Below the pieces are notes generated by a model, which worked only from the letters and a program-made list of their open reading frames with translations, did not search any database and was not told where the DNA came from. DNA of 64,000 nt, taken from Phymatolithon calcareum (lineage: Eukaryota; Rhodophyta; Florideophyceae; Hapalidiales). Location: positions 248,001 through 312,000 of the forward strand of contig OZ345364.1 in NCBI GenBank assembly GCA_977006965.1, read 5' to 3'. This document shows, piece after piece, positions 42,318-56,000 of the stretch. The stretch's first letter is position 1; every line of letters begins with the position of its first letter. The position numbers and the translations under genes were made by a program.

Positions 42318-45300
42318 GCTTGATGAAGAACTCGACCCGAAATGTGATAGGTGTGCTTCGGAAGTCCTTCCGTAAAAGCCTTAGTGGCACACTCCAGTCT
42401 TTTTCAGCCTTGCACACATTAGAAATATACGCAGAAAACTTGCCAGCTTAATAGGGAAATAGAAGTAGACGCCACTCGAGTGGAAGAGAAAACCGGTAGA
42501 GCCCCCAACACGAACGTTCTGGTGACGAGTTTAAGCACAGAAGACTTGCGGGAACTCTAGCGGTCGTGCGGCGCGAGCCTTCACGGACGGAGAGGAATAA
42601 GCTTGATACGACGCTTTCGGCACGAATGAAGAGACGGACAAGAAGAACGAAAAGATAAACAAGAACGACGTCGTTCTACAAGCGGAGACCTTGGATTGGC
42701 CGTCGACCTTGAGATGAATGCTCGAGAAAGGGAAAAGGAGAACTTGTACGCAGTTGGCTCCGTGCTGGCTTGCACGAAGAAGGTTGCGAACAAGAAGGGT
42801 GCGAGAGCTCCGACTCCGCGTGGTCGAAGGGCCGTGCAGGCGAAGTTGAGTTTGCTACGAGCCGAGCATTCAAGCTGAAATCAAAAGAACTCCCCATCTT
42901 ACTTTACTCAGAGGAAGGATCGATCTACCTTATATACTACAGCTATGCAAAAGCCAGCGATGTAGCTCATAGACACACGAGAGACACGTGCCCGTATGGC
43001 CCATCAGATCACCTACTACGAGCAGCATGACTATATAACAGCGGGTGTGACAATCGAACCGTTGCACTGGAAGTACCGCAAACAGCAGACTGAACCAGAA
43101 AATAAGTTCCTGTTCTAAGATCCTTTGTTAAATTTGTCATACATCAAAGCTACTTGGGCAGATTTGGCTAGCAATAACGTACGAAGGTCTACTCTACAGC
43201 GTCACGACAATATGGAAAACGACGAGTCCATATGTTAGGGACCAGGCGATATACTAGAACGAGCAAGTTATGAAAAGCTGCTCCCGGACAATCTTAGGAG
43301 TGTTAATGAGGGCTTTCAAATAAACAACTAAAAAGTTCCTAAAAAAGGTACGAAGTTAATGCTATTTTTCTTTCTCGATCTTGAGACCGAATCAGAGCTT
43401 TCCATTCCTCGGCCGTACATAAATACTCTTTGCTGTCTGCCATCAAAAAACCAGCAGATATGTGTCCCGATGTCGTTTAAAAACATCCGGAGAAATTTGT
43501 CTGCAATTCAATCATTGAGTAGTTGGGCGATGACTTTAGGGAATGCTGGAAGTCAAAAATGTTTCTGTGTACTATCGAATTTCTCATTACAGTTAATGTT
43601 CAAAAAGCTCGAGTCTGCCAACCTTCATTTCCGAAGCACGCTCTGATGCCCATATACCGTCGAAATCCTCGAAATACTTATTGTGTTTCAGCTTTGATGT
43701 TAACAAGTATTACTGTCAGATCGCGTACTCGTGTTGACAAGCGCTCCCTTGTTGCAAGTCGTGTGAAGCATTGGCTCCCCCTTGCGAGTTGCCGGCCTAT
43801 CTCCTGCAGGTGGCCATGTCTTACAAATTATCTTGCATTCTCTCACCCAAGTCTGTGGGACTTTTAAATAAAGTTAGATTAATAAAAACTCTTACCACGT
43901 CAATAGAACTATCTTCTCACAATTGGGGTGGACTCGATAAGTGGGAGAGAAAACGTGTCCTACTGGCACTCTTCCGGATCTACAGACTGATGCATCAAAG
44001 ACTTTCGCTTTTCCTCACACCAGACAAAGCTTCCACCAACGTCATTGTCGTATGTTAGTAGGACGATAAATGGTCGCGGGAGTGTGATCCAGAAAAAAAC
44101 GGAACTTGCAGACCGAGTAGTTTTGTCTCGTGTCAGGTAATGAGCCCATGTACCGCCTGGAGTATTCAAAGTTGGGGGGGTTCGAGCGCAAACCTCCCCT
44201 AATATCATCAGCATTTCCAGCTCGACAACCGCCTGAATCAAGGCGACGTGTTAATGTGAGACGAAATAGTCGCGGGAGTGCGATCGTGAAGCAAGTATTA
44301 ATCGGAACTTGGTGGTCTAGTAGTTTTGCCTCGAGTCAGCATACTTACCATCAGTAACCTTATCAGCAGTGACTCTTTAATATTCTCCTCTTTCTCAAGG
44401 CCACCTCAGTCTGAAGATGTGAGTTTACGCTTTGGACAGCAGACTGGACAATCGATTATTTTAGATTCTTTAGGCACTTTGTTTTACCTTATAGGCAAGC
44501 TCTCAAATCCTGTGCCACATGACGTTCACGGGCTGCATGCTTCCACTTGATCCGGTGCAGAAAAAGCGCTCGGCATCATAGAGATTTACGCGAACATTGG
44601 TTACACTACATCGAGATGATGACTCTCAATTGCACAGTCATGCCAAGCATCGATGACGAAAAGGACCGACCGGGCCACAAACCAAGAAGCCAAGAATTCC
44701 GGCGCGGGCGGTTCGCCCGCGCCGGCAAAAGCGACCTCGCCTATGAGGCTGGCAAATGTACGCATTTTGGCGGTAGCTCCGCCGAAATTGGGCGTCGTGA
44801 TCGGGATCGCGCCTACATTGTTACGCCACCAAAGTCTCCAGTATTCTCGGTGACTCCGATGCCAATGCATCGCCGCCGTAGGAAATTGACTAATTCCGCA
44901 AATTGAGGCGGCAAATGAAACAAGCAAGCTATCATAAAGCCGATCCCCGCGAGGGGCTGCTGTAATCGGAGACAGCTAGGCGTCAACGAACCAATGCGTG
45001 AAAAAAAGACTGCTTTAACAGGAAGCATGCGCACTGGCAGGAGCAACGTAGAAGCCTTCGTGACACCTATGAGAGGATACGTTGAGCGGAGCAAACAGCC
45101 GAGGAGCGAGCACGGCGGCGGAAGTGGCGAAGAAGTACAACACCGAGCAAGAAGTCGGTTTCCAGAGAATACCTAAAATACCAGCGGTATGCCGCAACCG
45201 GCAGAGCGTCTATAGAGACGATGTCAACGCCCTTAATCAATAGGGACTTACGCGAGTACCGCTCCAAGTGCCATGAGCGGTTACGACATGCTATCGGATC

Positions 45301-48300
45301 AGTTGTCAAACGAGCTCGGTGCACTGATCACCGAGCTGCAAAATGTGGCACAAAGAACACACAATGACGCCTCGCTACCGTGGGTCGTCTGCGGCGAACA
45401 ATACAGGAGTTCTGCAACTCAGATGGGATATCTGAGATCCTAAGTTTTTCCACTCGCCCCCCTGGCGATGCGTTTTCGTGAGCTACACAAAGGTAGGTAG
45501 CAAGTGAGGAAGCCTTGCCCACGTCTTCGGAAATCTGTGGGGCTTTTAAATAAACTTTGCTCAAAAAAAGGTCATGCCAAGCACTCCCTTTGGCGAAAAA
45601 CGCATACCTCTCATTGTTGGTTTTATTTTAGAAGCCCTCAACGCCGGCGCACGCCGACACCAGAGCAGCTTCGCATTGCGCTGTAACCCTTTCTAGGGTA
45701 GACTACAGGATATTGTCTCCATCATCACACCATCATCTCCTCTTGCATCTCGTTTTCTAGCATCATTAGTTTGTCCATCGCTTGTTTCACTTCCTCTTAT
45801 GTTCTATCATTCATCTGCGCCTGCGTTAGGTTGCGTTGAAGGGTTTCCAGTAGCATTGATGCTAATTCGTCGTAGTTGTCTATATATGCCGAGGGATTTC
45901 GCGGAGGGAAGCGGCCGAAAAACTATTTGACTGCCCGAAGTCTGTGTTTCCTCGACTTGATTTGGACTACGGGGTTCGGATTCTCGCTCATATCCACAGC
46001 GATTTTGCGTTTTTTGGCCTTCTCCGTCTCGCTCCGTGCCGAATAGTTTCGCAGTTTTTCATACTTGTGGGTGACAATTCCTTCCACGGCCCTCTTCGCT
46101 CCACAGTTACGGCGAACCCGATATATGTCTCTTAGTTTCTCATATCTCTCTCACCACGACCACAAGCCAGCGACCGCACTTTCATCTGCTCACAATTCGA
46201 GCCCATGTACGAAATTGCCTGAGTGATCCACTCTTTACCTTGATATCGGTCGAAAAGAAGAAATAGCGTTCACTTTGTGACAACTTACGAATCAATTTTA
46301 ATCCCCTTGTCATCTAAGCTTTCCACTACCCGGCACAGGATCATCTATGAAGATCATGATGCCCTTGCAGAAGTATGCCACCTACTGAATCTGTTCACAA
46401 CCATGCTTCGGAGTCCTCATTAACTTTTGTAGGATTCCGATACGGCATATGATCCCGCATGCATTGCACAGTCATGACATAAAAAGCTCCAACTGTACAG
46501 ATGTCGTAATTACCAAGTATTTGACTGAATCGAGTAAGGCCATTGCGCTTCCTAGTATAATTTATCAACATATGCAGCACCGCATCATCCATGATCACCA
46601 TATGCGAAGCTGCTCTGGTGTCCGCGTGCGCCGGCGTTGAGGGCTTCTAAAACAAAAACCTACAATTTTCTCCCATGCTCACCATCATTCTGATGACGGA
46701 TGTTTTTTTTGATTCTTTGGACTACGATCCCCAGCATTCTGTTCCGAATGGTGACGCCCGGATGATTGTGGTTCTTGTAAAACATCAATGAGATTTGACC
46801 CATTTTGTGAATTAAGGGACGAAGTACGTCTGTACATCCATTGAACTATGTGTTGAACATCGTGATTCAGCATCCTCTTCGTAATGATCATCTTCATGAT
46901 CATTCTGGTGATATTCAGAAAATTTTAGATACGGTCAGCTAACAGCTAAGGGTTACACTCGAGAGGCACCGCCATTATGAAGGGATGTACCTGAGCTTTA
47001 CAGAGTGGGTGAACCCGAAAACAAGTATGTATAGTGATTTTATACGAAACAAGACTTTTGTTTTGATTGGAGTTTATTTAAAAGCCTCACAGTCTTACGA
47101 ATATACGGGCAAGGCTTCCTCAGTTGCTACCTTTCAGTGTGTAGACCGTTGAAACCTACCGCCTTCCATAGGCGGTGGGGAAAGTTTGGAACCTGGATCG
47201 TCCTACCTACTATGTGGTTTTCTTGTGGGTTCGCTGCTGGTGTTCCCGCTATTTGGCTTTGTGTCCCGAGGGACATCTAGTTAACTTCTCGTATCTTGAT
47301 TTCAGAGCAGTCCTTCTTCATTTTCCATGCACTCTATGATGGTCTTGCTGAATAGTAAATGCTCGTTAAGTGCTCTCTCGGTATCCGGTCTTTTGTCTTC
47401 TTTCAAGTCGAATCCTGACAGATTGTTTTCCAGCGTTGCCATATGCTGTCGAGCTCGGTTTCCAAATTTTTCCACCATGCTTGTTGTCGACACCTGCGGA
47501 ATTCTTCCGCAGACGTACTGAATCGCTAATTGCCTGCGCTTCACCTTCGGGAGTTTGAGGATTGCTGGTAGCTCGCTCGTCTTGTAATACGGGATTCTCC
47601 TCTTCCTCTTCAATTCGAGACGATCTCCTTCCATTGTGAGGAATACGAAACAAGACTGCTATGCATCATGTAATTCTGTTTTTGCCTTCCACGCGCCGTG
47701 GTTTTGAAATCCTTATTGCGTTTTGATTGATCTTAACTTGTTAGAAACTATGCTATGAGAACTTCTTGAGTCAATGATCGTACTGAGATCATGAACTTTG
47801 ACTCTCATATATAAGGTTTCGTGACAGGGGGATCTTTGTTCGCGGCAGTGCTCTGAATATTACACTTGTGCACGTCCTGACTCCATCGAACAGGGAAGGA
47901 GACCGGAGATAGGCGTTTGTACTGGTTTGTACCCCACTGAATCGTGCTACACCAATAAAAATGAAACTCTTCTTTAGCCAGAATCCGGCCAAAACCTCTT
48001 CGCAATTGGAAAGTTGCCCCAAGCGTCAGCTGATGCGTTGCTAACTTTTAAATAAAATTCTAACTGTCTTTTTTTTCTTTCTTCCATCCGACATGTTGAA
48101 ACGGCAGAGATGCCTAAGGACGATATTTAATACAGCGCCATTGTCCACAAAATCAATACTTCTTTTCAATTGAAGTTTATTTAATAGCCTCAAAGTCTTA
48201 CGAATATATGGCCAAGGCTTCCTCAGTTGCTACATTCTAGTGTTACAGAGCACCTCTTTGGAGAAAATCAGTACTAGGTGAATACTTTGGTGTCACAGCC

Positions 48301-48455
48301 GTGATTGAGCTGGTCGCGCTCCTACGCATTCTATCTTCATCCAAGATTAGTCCTGAAATTGAATATGAATGTAAGCGACTCACTAGAGCACGACATAATG
48401 AAGGCATGGGATCTAAAAGACCACAGGCTGGCAGCGTACGGATTGATGCGGATGT

Positions 48456-49237
48456 CCCACGTGCAGACCTTATATGCGATTAATCGCATATCAAGCAAAG
48501 AAAACTTCACAGCTCGCAGAATATCGCCGGTTTTCCAATTTTTTTCCTGTTGATAATCGAAGAGGGTTGTCTGCCTTCTATACAGATGCTCTTCGCCTTC
48601 AGAAGACTCCTTTATGCTCTATCCCACGTGCATGGGGCATGCGATTTTTCGCATATAAGGAAAATGTACATTTTTGATAGCAACATTGTGCTTTTTTAAA
48701 CTTTTTGTCCTTGTTGAAAATCCTGTTGAAGTGTCGAGCATCATAAAAATATCAGCTATGATTACGAAGTTACATGCGAAATATCGCATATAACTGGTTT
48801 ACTCATAGCTCGCCTTCTTTTCGATAAAATGTCTTTAGTTCAATAGAGCAATAACGGAGTCTTCTGAAGGCGAAGAGCATCTGTATAGAAGGCAGACAGC
48901 CCTCTTCGATTATCAACAGGAAAAAAATTGGAAAACCGGCGATATTCTGCGAGCTGTGAAGCTTTCTTTGCTTGATATGCGATTAATCGCATATAAGGTC
49001 TGCACGTGGGCTATAAAACTAAAGACATTTTATGGAAAAGAAGGCGAGCTATGAGTAAACCTGTTGTATGCGATATTTCGCATGTAACTTCGTAATCATA
49101 GCTGATATTTTTATGATGCTCGACACTTCAACAGGATTTTCAACAAGGACAAAAAGTTTAAAAAAGCACAATGTTGCTATCAAAAATGTACATTCTCTTT
49201 ATATGCGAAAAATCGCATGCTCCATGCACGTGGGATA
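48456..49237. repeat. Interlocked inverted repeat (unit 3)
   Basis: Copy of 26950-27731 at +21,506, with no difference seen. Confidence 0.9.
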
Positions 49238-50701
49238 TCAACAATACCAGTTTCATGACGAAAATTTAGAGCCTGCCATATAATGTGTTCAACACCCGAA
49301 GTGTATTAAGTCGGCAAAATAGACCCGTAACTTTGGGAAAGCCGGCAGGAGTCACGACCTGCTGTGATCCAAGTGGAGGTTTGGAATGGAGAATGACGGC
49401 CCTCGATTGCGTAAGTTGAAGTTCTGCCCTGTGGAAGTTGCTGTTCTCAAGCTGCCCTGTTACTCAATTTGAGGCTTTGGGAGCTTTTAAAATAAATTAA
49501 CATATATCCTCCCGAAGTGTATTGGCGACTACATGCCAGAGGCCCCGACATATACCAAATATACCTAGTCTAGGTAGTCCCTGGAGAAGCTGTGCCCGTA
49601 TATTCGTAAGACTGTTAGATTTTTGAATAAAACCTGTCAAAAAACCCTTCTGTGTTCTGGAGACACCAATTCTAAGATCATCATCACTCGAGCCACGCAT
49701 GAGATATCACAGATGCCATGACGATACCTGGAATATGCTCTATTCGTACATGCTTCGGAAGATGTCAAGCTTCTAGTTATAAATCTTGTGGTCGCGCCAG
49801 CCACAGATCACCAAACTGGGAGCTCTCAAATACAATGACCATTTTGAAAATGGTAAACAGCGATACAGGGATACTCCCCAATAACTTGGTCTCTTTCCGT
49901 CAAGCAATGATACAGAAGCTTCCTGAAGGGTTTATTCATGTATCTGCATTTTATCGTCGAGATTTTCCTAGAAAAATCGAACACAGTTCGAGGCACTGCA
50001 GTAGCAGGTCTAGAAAATACTGCAATCTTTAAATGAAGCGCAGCATTACCGGGGAGTTCCTTCGAATATCGTCATTTTCTGTCCTTCTTAGAAGGCAAAA
50101 GATGCGTGTGACATTTTGCACATGAAGATTTTAAGAAAAAAGTTAACTAGAGCTTGGGATCATTAAGCACAATCTCATCGACCACCTGCGCACGTCAACT
50201 TCGGTACAAGCTCATTCATATTCATAACCATCAGGTCGCTTCGCCAAAAAGGGGAGTCCTTTGGAATGATTCCACGACGGAGATTCATCATGGATCTATG
50301 AGATGCACCACACTATGAATTCTCAGAGGCCGAAAACACATAATATTCTCAAACATTTGGCTAAACTCAGTTGATTCGGACATGTTCTTCCATCTTACCT
50401 CTTAAGTAGTGCCCTTTTTCAAACCCTCAATGCTCCACGTAACAGTTTCTCCAGTGCGAGACAAAGCAGAATAATGTAGCATCTTTAGAAATGTTTCTGG
50501 TTTAAATGAGAATTGAAAGCCATGTGTGGCTTTCAAAAAACTGGTGTGGAAAAGCTATCCTCTTTGTGCATGGAGTGCATAGGTGAAAATCTCTCGACCG
50601 GAAATCTTCTATATATAGTGGAACGCTTATTCGAACTCTCTTGAGATTCAAGAATCTAGACAGAAACAAACCTGAAAAATTACCCCCACATAACTGCCAT
50701 C

Positions 50702-51136
50702 ATGAAGTCGACTATGTTCTTGGTCACCGTAGCAGCTATAATCACCATATCCGTTGGAGTCGTCACAGAGCCCTTGGCGGTTGATGCCAAGCTTGCTCTG
50801 ATCTCGGAGAAAAACGTCGATGCAGTACCGCTTTCTCTGCCCGAGGATTCAGTTGATGTGACTGAGAAGTCTGAGGGAACGCTTGGTACTACTGAGCGCA
50901 GTGGAAAGAAGCACCGGCACTGCAAGCCCTATTGGGGCTATTGCTGGAAGTGCAAGTACTATCGGTATCGGTTCTGCAAGAAATATGCGACATATCACTG
51001 GAGTCACTACAAGGAGCATGACAAGAAGCACGACAACAAGCATTATGGGAAGCATAAGTGCATCGAGTATGGATACAGGTACAAGCGTCACTGCTGGAAA
51101 TATCGCTGCTACAAGAAGTGCTACGGGAAGTGGTAA
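50702..51136 (+). CDS. Secreted Cys/Tyr/Lys/His-rich protein, array copy 3
   Basis: Identical in protein sequence to the copy at 29196-29630. None of the private substitutions of unit 3 falls in the gene or its promoter. Confidence 0.88.
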   Translation: MKSTMFLVTVAAIITISVGVVTEPLAVDAKLALISEKNVDAVPLSLPEDSVDVTEKSEGTLGTTERSGKKHRHCKPYWGYCWKCKYYRYRFCKKYATYHWSHYKEHDKKHDNKHYGKHKCIEYGYRYKRHCWKYRCYKKCYGKW

Positions 51137-52740
51137 TAGATCTAAGCAGAGATGAATTGTGCATATATCAATAGACATTAATGCTCAGTGCGTGAGAAAG
51201 AGGAGGTGCTCTCCTTAAATAAATGTCTTTCTCTGAAAATAGGAAGTGCGAAATATTCCCTTTCATATTGTAATTTCTGGCACGTCTAGATGCTTCTGAA
51301 TGCGAAGAAGACAAAAACGGAGTAACCGCCGCAATTATAAATCCGAAAAAAGCGGTCTGGAGAAGGAACGGATACTTAGACTACTGTGGAGGAAGCAGAA
51401 GTTCCTCAGATCTGATGGGAAAGGGGGAGAAAAACTGATCCTTGAATTTTCATCCAGGTCGCGACATTGCTTTTCGCAAGGAAAGGGGATACCATCTGGA
51501 TTGACGACTTCCAAGTGCTGTTCTCTTTCTTTATATTCTCCTAAAGTTGAGCGAAGAAGTATATAGACTCTCAGAATGAAGTTACTGGGGGGATATTTGA
51601 TGGTTTTATTTTGAGAGCTCCCAAAGCCTCACCTTGGAGTAACGGGGCAGCTCTTGCGATAATCTCTAAGCTAAAGTCCTCTGGCTACTCAAAACGTTCT
51701 TGATTCGTAATTCTCTCCCAACAAGAGCTCCTGTGAGTCTCTTTTACTCAAACTCAATTTCGAAAGGTACTGGGGGCCAGACTAACAGGACCATGTCCTC
51801 TCGCGTCCGAAAAATATTACCGGCTTTGACTGACCTGCCGTGAGGGCTACTTCAACTTTTTTAAGAGGAAATTATTTATATGCTCACCAAGTTTCCCGTA
51901 TTTACTACTATACTCACTTTTCCCAGGTGCACTTATGACCCCCGCTTTTGTTGACAGTCTCCTAGCTCTGGTCTAAAGTACTGGTCCGGTGGAAAAAGTC
52001 TGCTCACAAGTGAATGGAGAGGTAGATTACTGGTGTGGGCATTTCCGGGGGGCAAAAAGTCGAAATGGTTCTACATGTAGCTTCCGCCTCAATACGAGGT
52101 CTTTTAAGGAATTATTGGAGACCCAGAGGCCCAATGAGTCTCTAACTCATCAATGAATATCTAGATTTTTAGGCCCAGCTAGAAAAGGGCTGCACCTAGC
52201 CGCTGTCATCATTTACACAGGAGAAAGAACAACACGTTTAAGGTGCCCAAGGTTGACATTTACCCGAGCCCCCCTTTAGAGGAAATCAGTGTTGGGTGCT
52301 TACTGTGGGATTACCACGGTGATCGAACTAGTCGCCTTACAACATACTCTAGCGTCGTCCAAGATAAGTGCAGATATTGAGGTTGAATACAAGAGACTCA
52401 CATGAGCTCTTGTTGGGAGAGAATTACGAATCAAGTACGTTTTGATTAGCCAGACGACTTTAGCGTAGAGATTATCGCAAGAGCTGCACCCGTTACTTCA
52501 AGGTGAGGCTTTGGGAGCTCTGAAAATAAAATCATCAAATATCCCTAGCCGCTGTCCAAGATTAGTCCTGAAATTGACTATGAATGTAAGCGACTCACTA
52601 GAGCACTTGTTGGGAGAGAAATACGAATCAAGGATATACTGAATAGTGAAAGAACGTTAGCTTAAAAAAACGTGCGAAAGCGCCCCTGTTACTCTTGAGG
52701 AGCGGCCTTGGGAGCTTTTAAAATAAATCAACACATATCC

Positions 52741-53070
52741 CCCCCGCTCTAGTCGACACAAAACTCGCATTCTACCATGGCGGTGCTGGACATATCTCCC
52801 AAAAACATTCTTGAAGAATAAACCGTCTGCAGATTCGATTGCTGATTGTAATCGCTTTGTCAGGGGCGTCACGTGGAGTGCATACTCCCACTTTGGCAAA
52901 ATAAGCGACTTGAAGATTCTAATGCATGTCACAGGCTGAAAGCCTCGAACATTGACTCCAATAGCCGCATTTTGTGTATGCACCCCACTGCATTTCGGAC
53001 TCTTGATAACGCCATGTCGTCTGTAACGCCTTTGTGGTTCATGCTTATCCCGAGATACGAGAGCATCCAT
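52741..53070 (-). pseudogene. Non-LTR RT C-terminal fragment (unit 3)
   Basis: Same as 31235-31564 at +21,506. Confidence 0.65.
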
Positions 53071-56000
53071 GCTTGATGAAGAACTCGACCCGAAATGTGA
53101 TAGGTGTGCTTCGGAAGTCCTTCCGTAAAAGCCTTAGTGGCACACTCCAGTCTTTTTCAGCCTTGCACACATTAGAAATATACGCAGAAAACTTGCCAGC
53201 TTAATAGGGAAATAGAAGTAGACGCCACTCGAGTGGAAGAGAAAACCGGTAGAGCCCCCAACACGAACGTTCTGGTGACGAGTTTAAGCACAGAAGACTT
53301 GCGGGAACTCTAGCGGTCGTGCGGCGCGAGCCTTCACGGACGGAGAGGAATAAGCTTGATACGACGCTTTCGGCACGAATGAAGAGACGGACAAGAAGAA
53401 CGAAAAGATAAACAAGAACGACGTCGTTCTACAAGCGGAGACCTTGGATTGGCCGTCGACCTTGAGATGAATGCTCGAGAAAGGGAAAAGGAGAACTTGT
53501 ACGCAGTTGGCTCCGTGCTGGCTTGCACGAAGAAGGTTGCGAACAAGAAGGGTGCGAGAGCTCCGACTCCGCGTGGTCGAAGGGCCGTGCAGGCGAAGTT
53601 GAGTTTGCTACGAGCCGAGCATTCAAGCTGAAATCAAAAGAACTCCCCATCTTACTTTACTCAGAGGAAGGAACGATCTACCTTATATACTACAGCTATG
53701 CAAAAGCCAGCGATGTAGCTCATAGACACACGAGAGACACGTGCCCGTATGGCCCATCAGATCACCTACTACGAGCAGCATGACTATATAACAGCGGGTG
53801 TGACAATCGAACCGTTGCACTGGAAGTACCGCAAACAGCAGACTGAACCAGAAAATAAGTTCCTGTTCTAAGATCCTTTGTTAAATTTGTCATACATCAA
53901 AGCTACTTGGGCAGATTTGGCTAGCAATAACGTACGAAGGTCTACTCTACAGCGTCACGACAATATGGAAAACGACGAGTCCATATGTTAGGGACCAGGC
54001 GATATACTAGAACGAGCAAGTTATGAAAAGCTGCTCCCGGACAATCTTAGGAGTGTTAATGAGGGCTTTCAAATAAACAACTAAAAAGTTCCTAAAAAAG
54101 GTACGAAGTTAATGCTATTTTTCTTTCTCGATCTTGAGACCGAATCAGAGCTTTCCATTCCTCGGCCGTACATAAATACTCTTTGCTGTCTGCCATCAAA
54201 AAACCAGCAGATATGTGTCCCGATGTCGTTTAAAAACATCCGGAGAAATTTGTCTGCAATTCAATCATTGAGTAGTTGGGCGATGACTTTAGGGAATGCT
54301 GGAAGTCAAAAATGTTTCTGCGTACTATCGAATTTCTCATTACAGTTAATGTTCAAAAAGCTCGAGTCTGCCAACCTTCATTTCCGAAGCACGCTCTGAT
54401 GCCCATATACCGTCGAAATCCTCGAAATACTTATTGTGTTTCAGCTTTGATGTTAACAAGTATTACTGTCAGATCGCGTACTCGTGTTGACAAGCGCTCC
54501 CTTGTTGCAAGTCGTGTGAAGCATTGGCTCCCCCTTGCGAGTTGCCGGCCTATCTCCTGCAGGTGGCCATGTCTTACAAATTATCTTGCATTCTCTCACC
54601 CAAGTCTGTGGGACTTTTAAATAAAGTTAGATTAATAAAAACTCTTACCACGTCAATAGAACTATCTTCTCACAATTGGGGTGGACTCGATAAGTGGGAG
54701 AGAAAACGTGTCCTACTGGCACTCTTCCGGATCTACAGACTGATGCATCAAAGACTTTCGCTTTTCCTCACACCAGACAAAGCTTCCACCAACGTCATTG
54801 TCGTATGTTAGTAGGACGATAAATGGTCGCGGGAGTGTGATCCAGAAAAAAACGGAACTTGCAGACCGAGTAGTTTTGTCTCGTGTCAGGTAATGAGCCC
54901 ATGTACCGCCTGGAGTATTCAAAGTTGGGGGGGTTCGAGCGCAAACCTCCCCTAATATCATCAGCATTTCCAGCTCGACAACCGCCTGAATCAAGGCGAC
55001 GTGTTAATGTGAGACGAAATAGTCGCGGGAGTGCGATCGTGAAGCAAGTATTAATCGGAACTTGGTGGTCTAGTAGTTTTGCCTCGAGTCAGCATACTTA
55101 CCATCAGTAACCTTATCAGCAGTGACTCTTTAATATTCTCCTCTTTCTCAAGGCCACCTCAGTCTGAAGATGTGAGTTTACGCTTTGGACAGCAGACTGG
55201 ACAATCGATTATTTTAGATTCTTTAGGCACTTTGTTTTACCTTATAGGCAAGCTCTCAAATCCTGTGCCACATGACGTTCACGGGCTGCATGCTTCCACT
55301 TGATCCGGTGCAGAAAAAGCGCTCGGCATCATAGAGATTTACGCGAACATTGGTTACACTACATCGAGATGATGACTCTCAATTGCACAGTCATGCCAAG
55401 CATCGATGACGAAAAGGACCGACCGGGCCACAAACCAAGAAGCCAAGAATTCCGGCGCGGGCGGTTCGCCCGCGCCGGCAAAAGCGACCTCGCCTATGAG
55501 GCTGGCAAATGTACGCATTTTGGCGGTAGCTCCGCCGAAATTGGGCGTCGTGATCGGGATCGCGCCTACATTGTTACGCCACCAAAGTCTCCAGTATTCT
55601 CGGTGACTCCGATGCCAATGCATCGCCGCCGTAGGAAATTGACTAATTCCGCAAATTGAGGCGGCAAATGAAACAACCAAGCTATCATAAAGCCGATCCC
55701 CGCGAGGGGCTGCTGTAATCGGAGACAGCTAGGCGTCAACGAACCAATGCGTGAAAAAAAGACTGCTTTAACAGGAAGCATGCGCACTGGCAGGAGCAAC
55801 GTAGAAGCCTTCGTGACACCTATGAGAGGATACGTTGAGCGGAGCAAACAGCCGAGGAGCGAGCACGGCGGCGGAAGTGGCGAAGAAGTACAACACCGAG
55901 CAAGAAGTCGGTTTCCAGAGAATACCTAAAATACCAGTGGTATGCCGCAACCGGCAGAGCGTCTATAGAGACGATGTCAACGCCCTTAATCAATAGGGAC

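Larger units (their letters stand above)
37346..48098 (+). repeat. Tandem array unit 2 (10,753 bp)
   Basis: Every feature of unit 1 recurs at +10,753. I found no base unique to this copy. Confidence 0.95.
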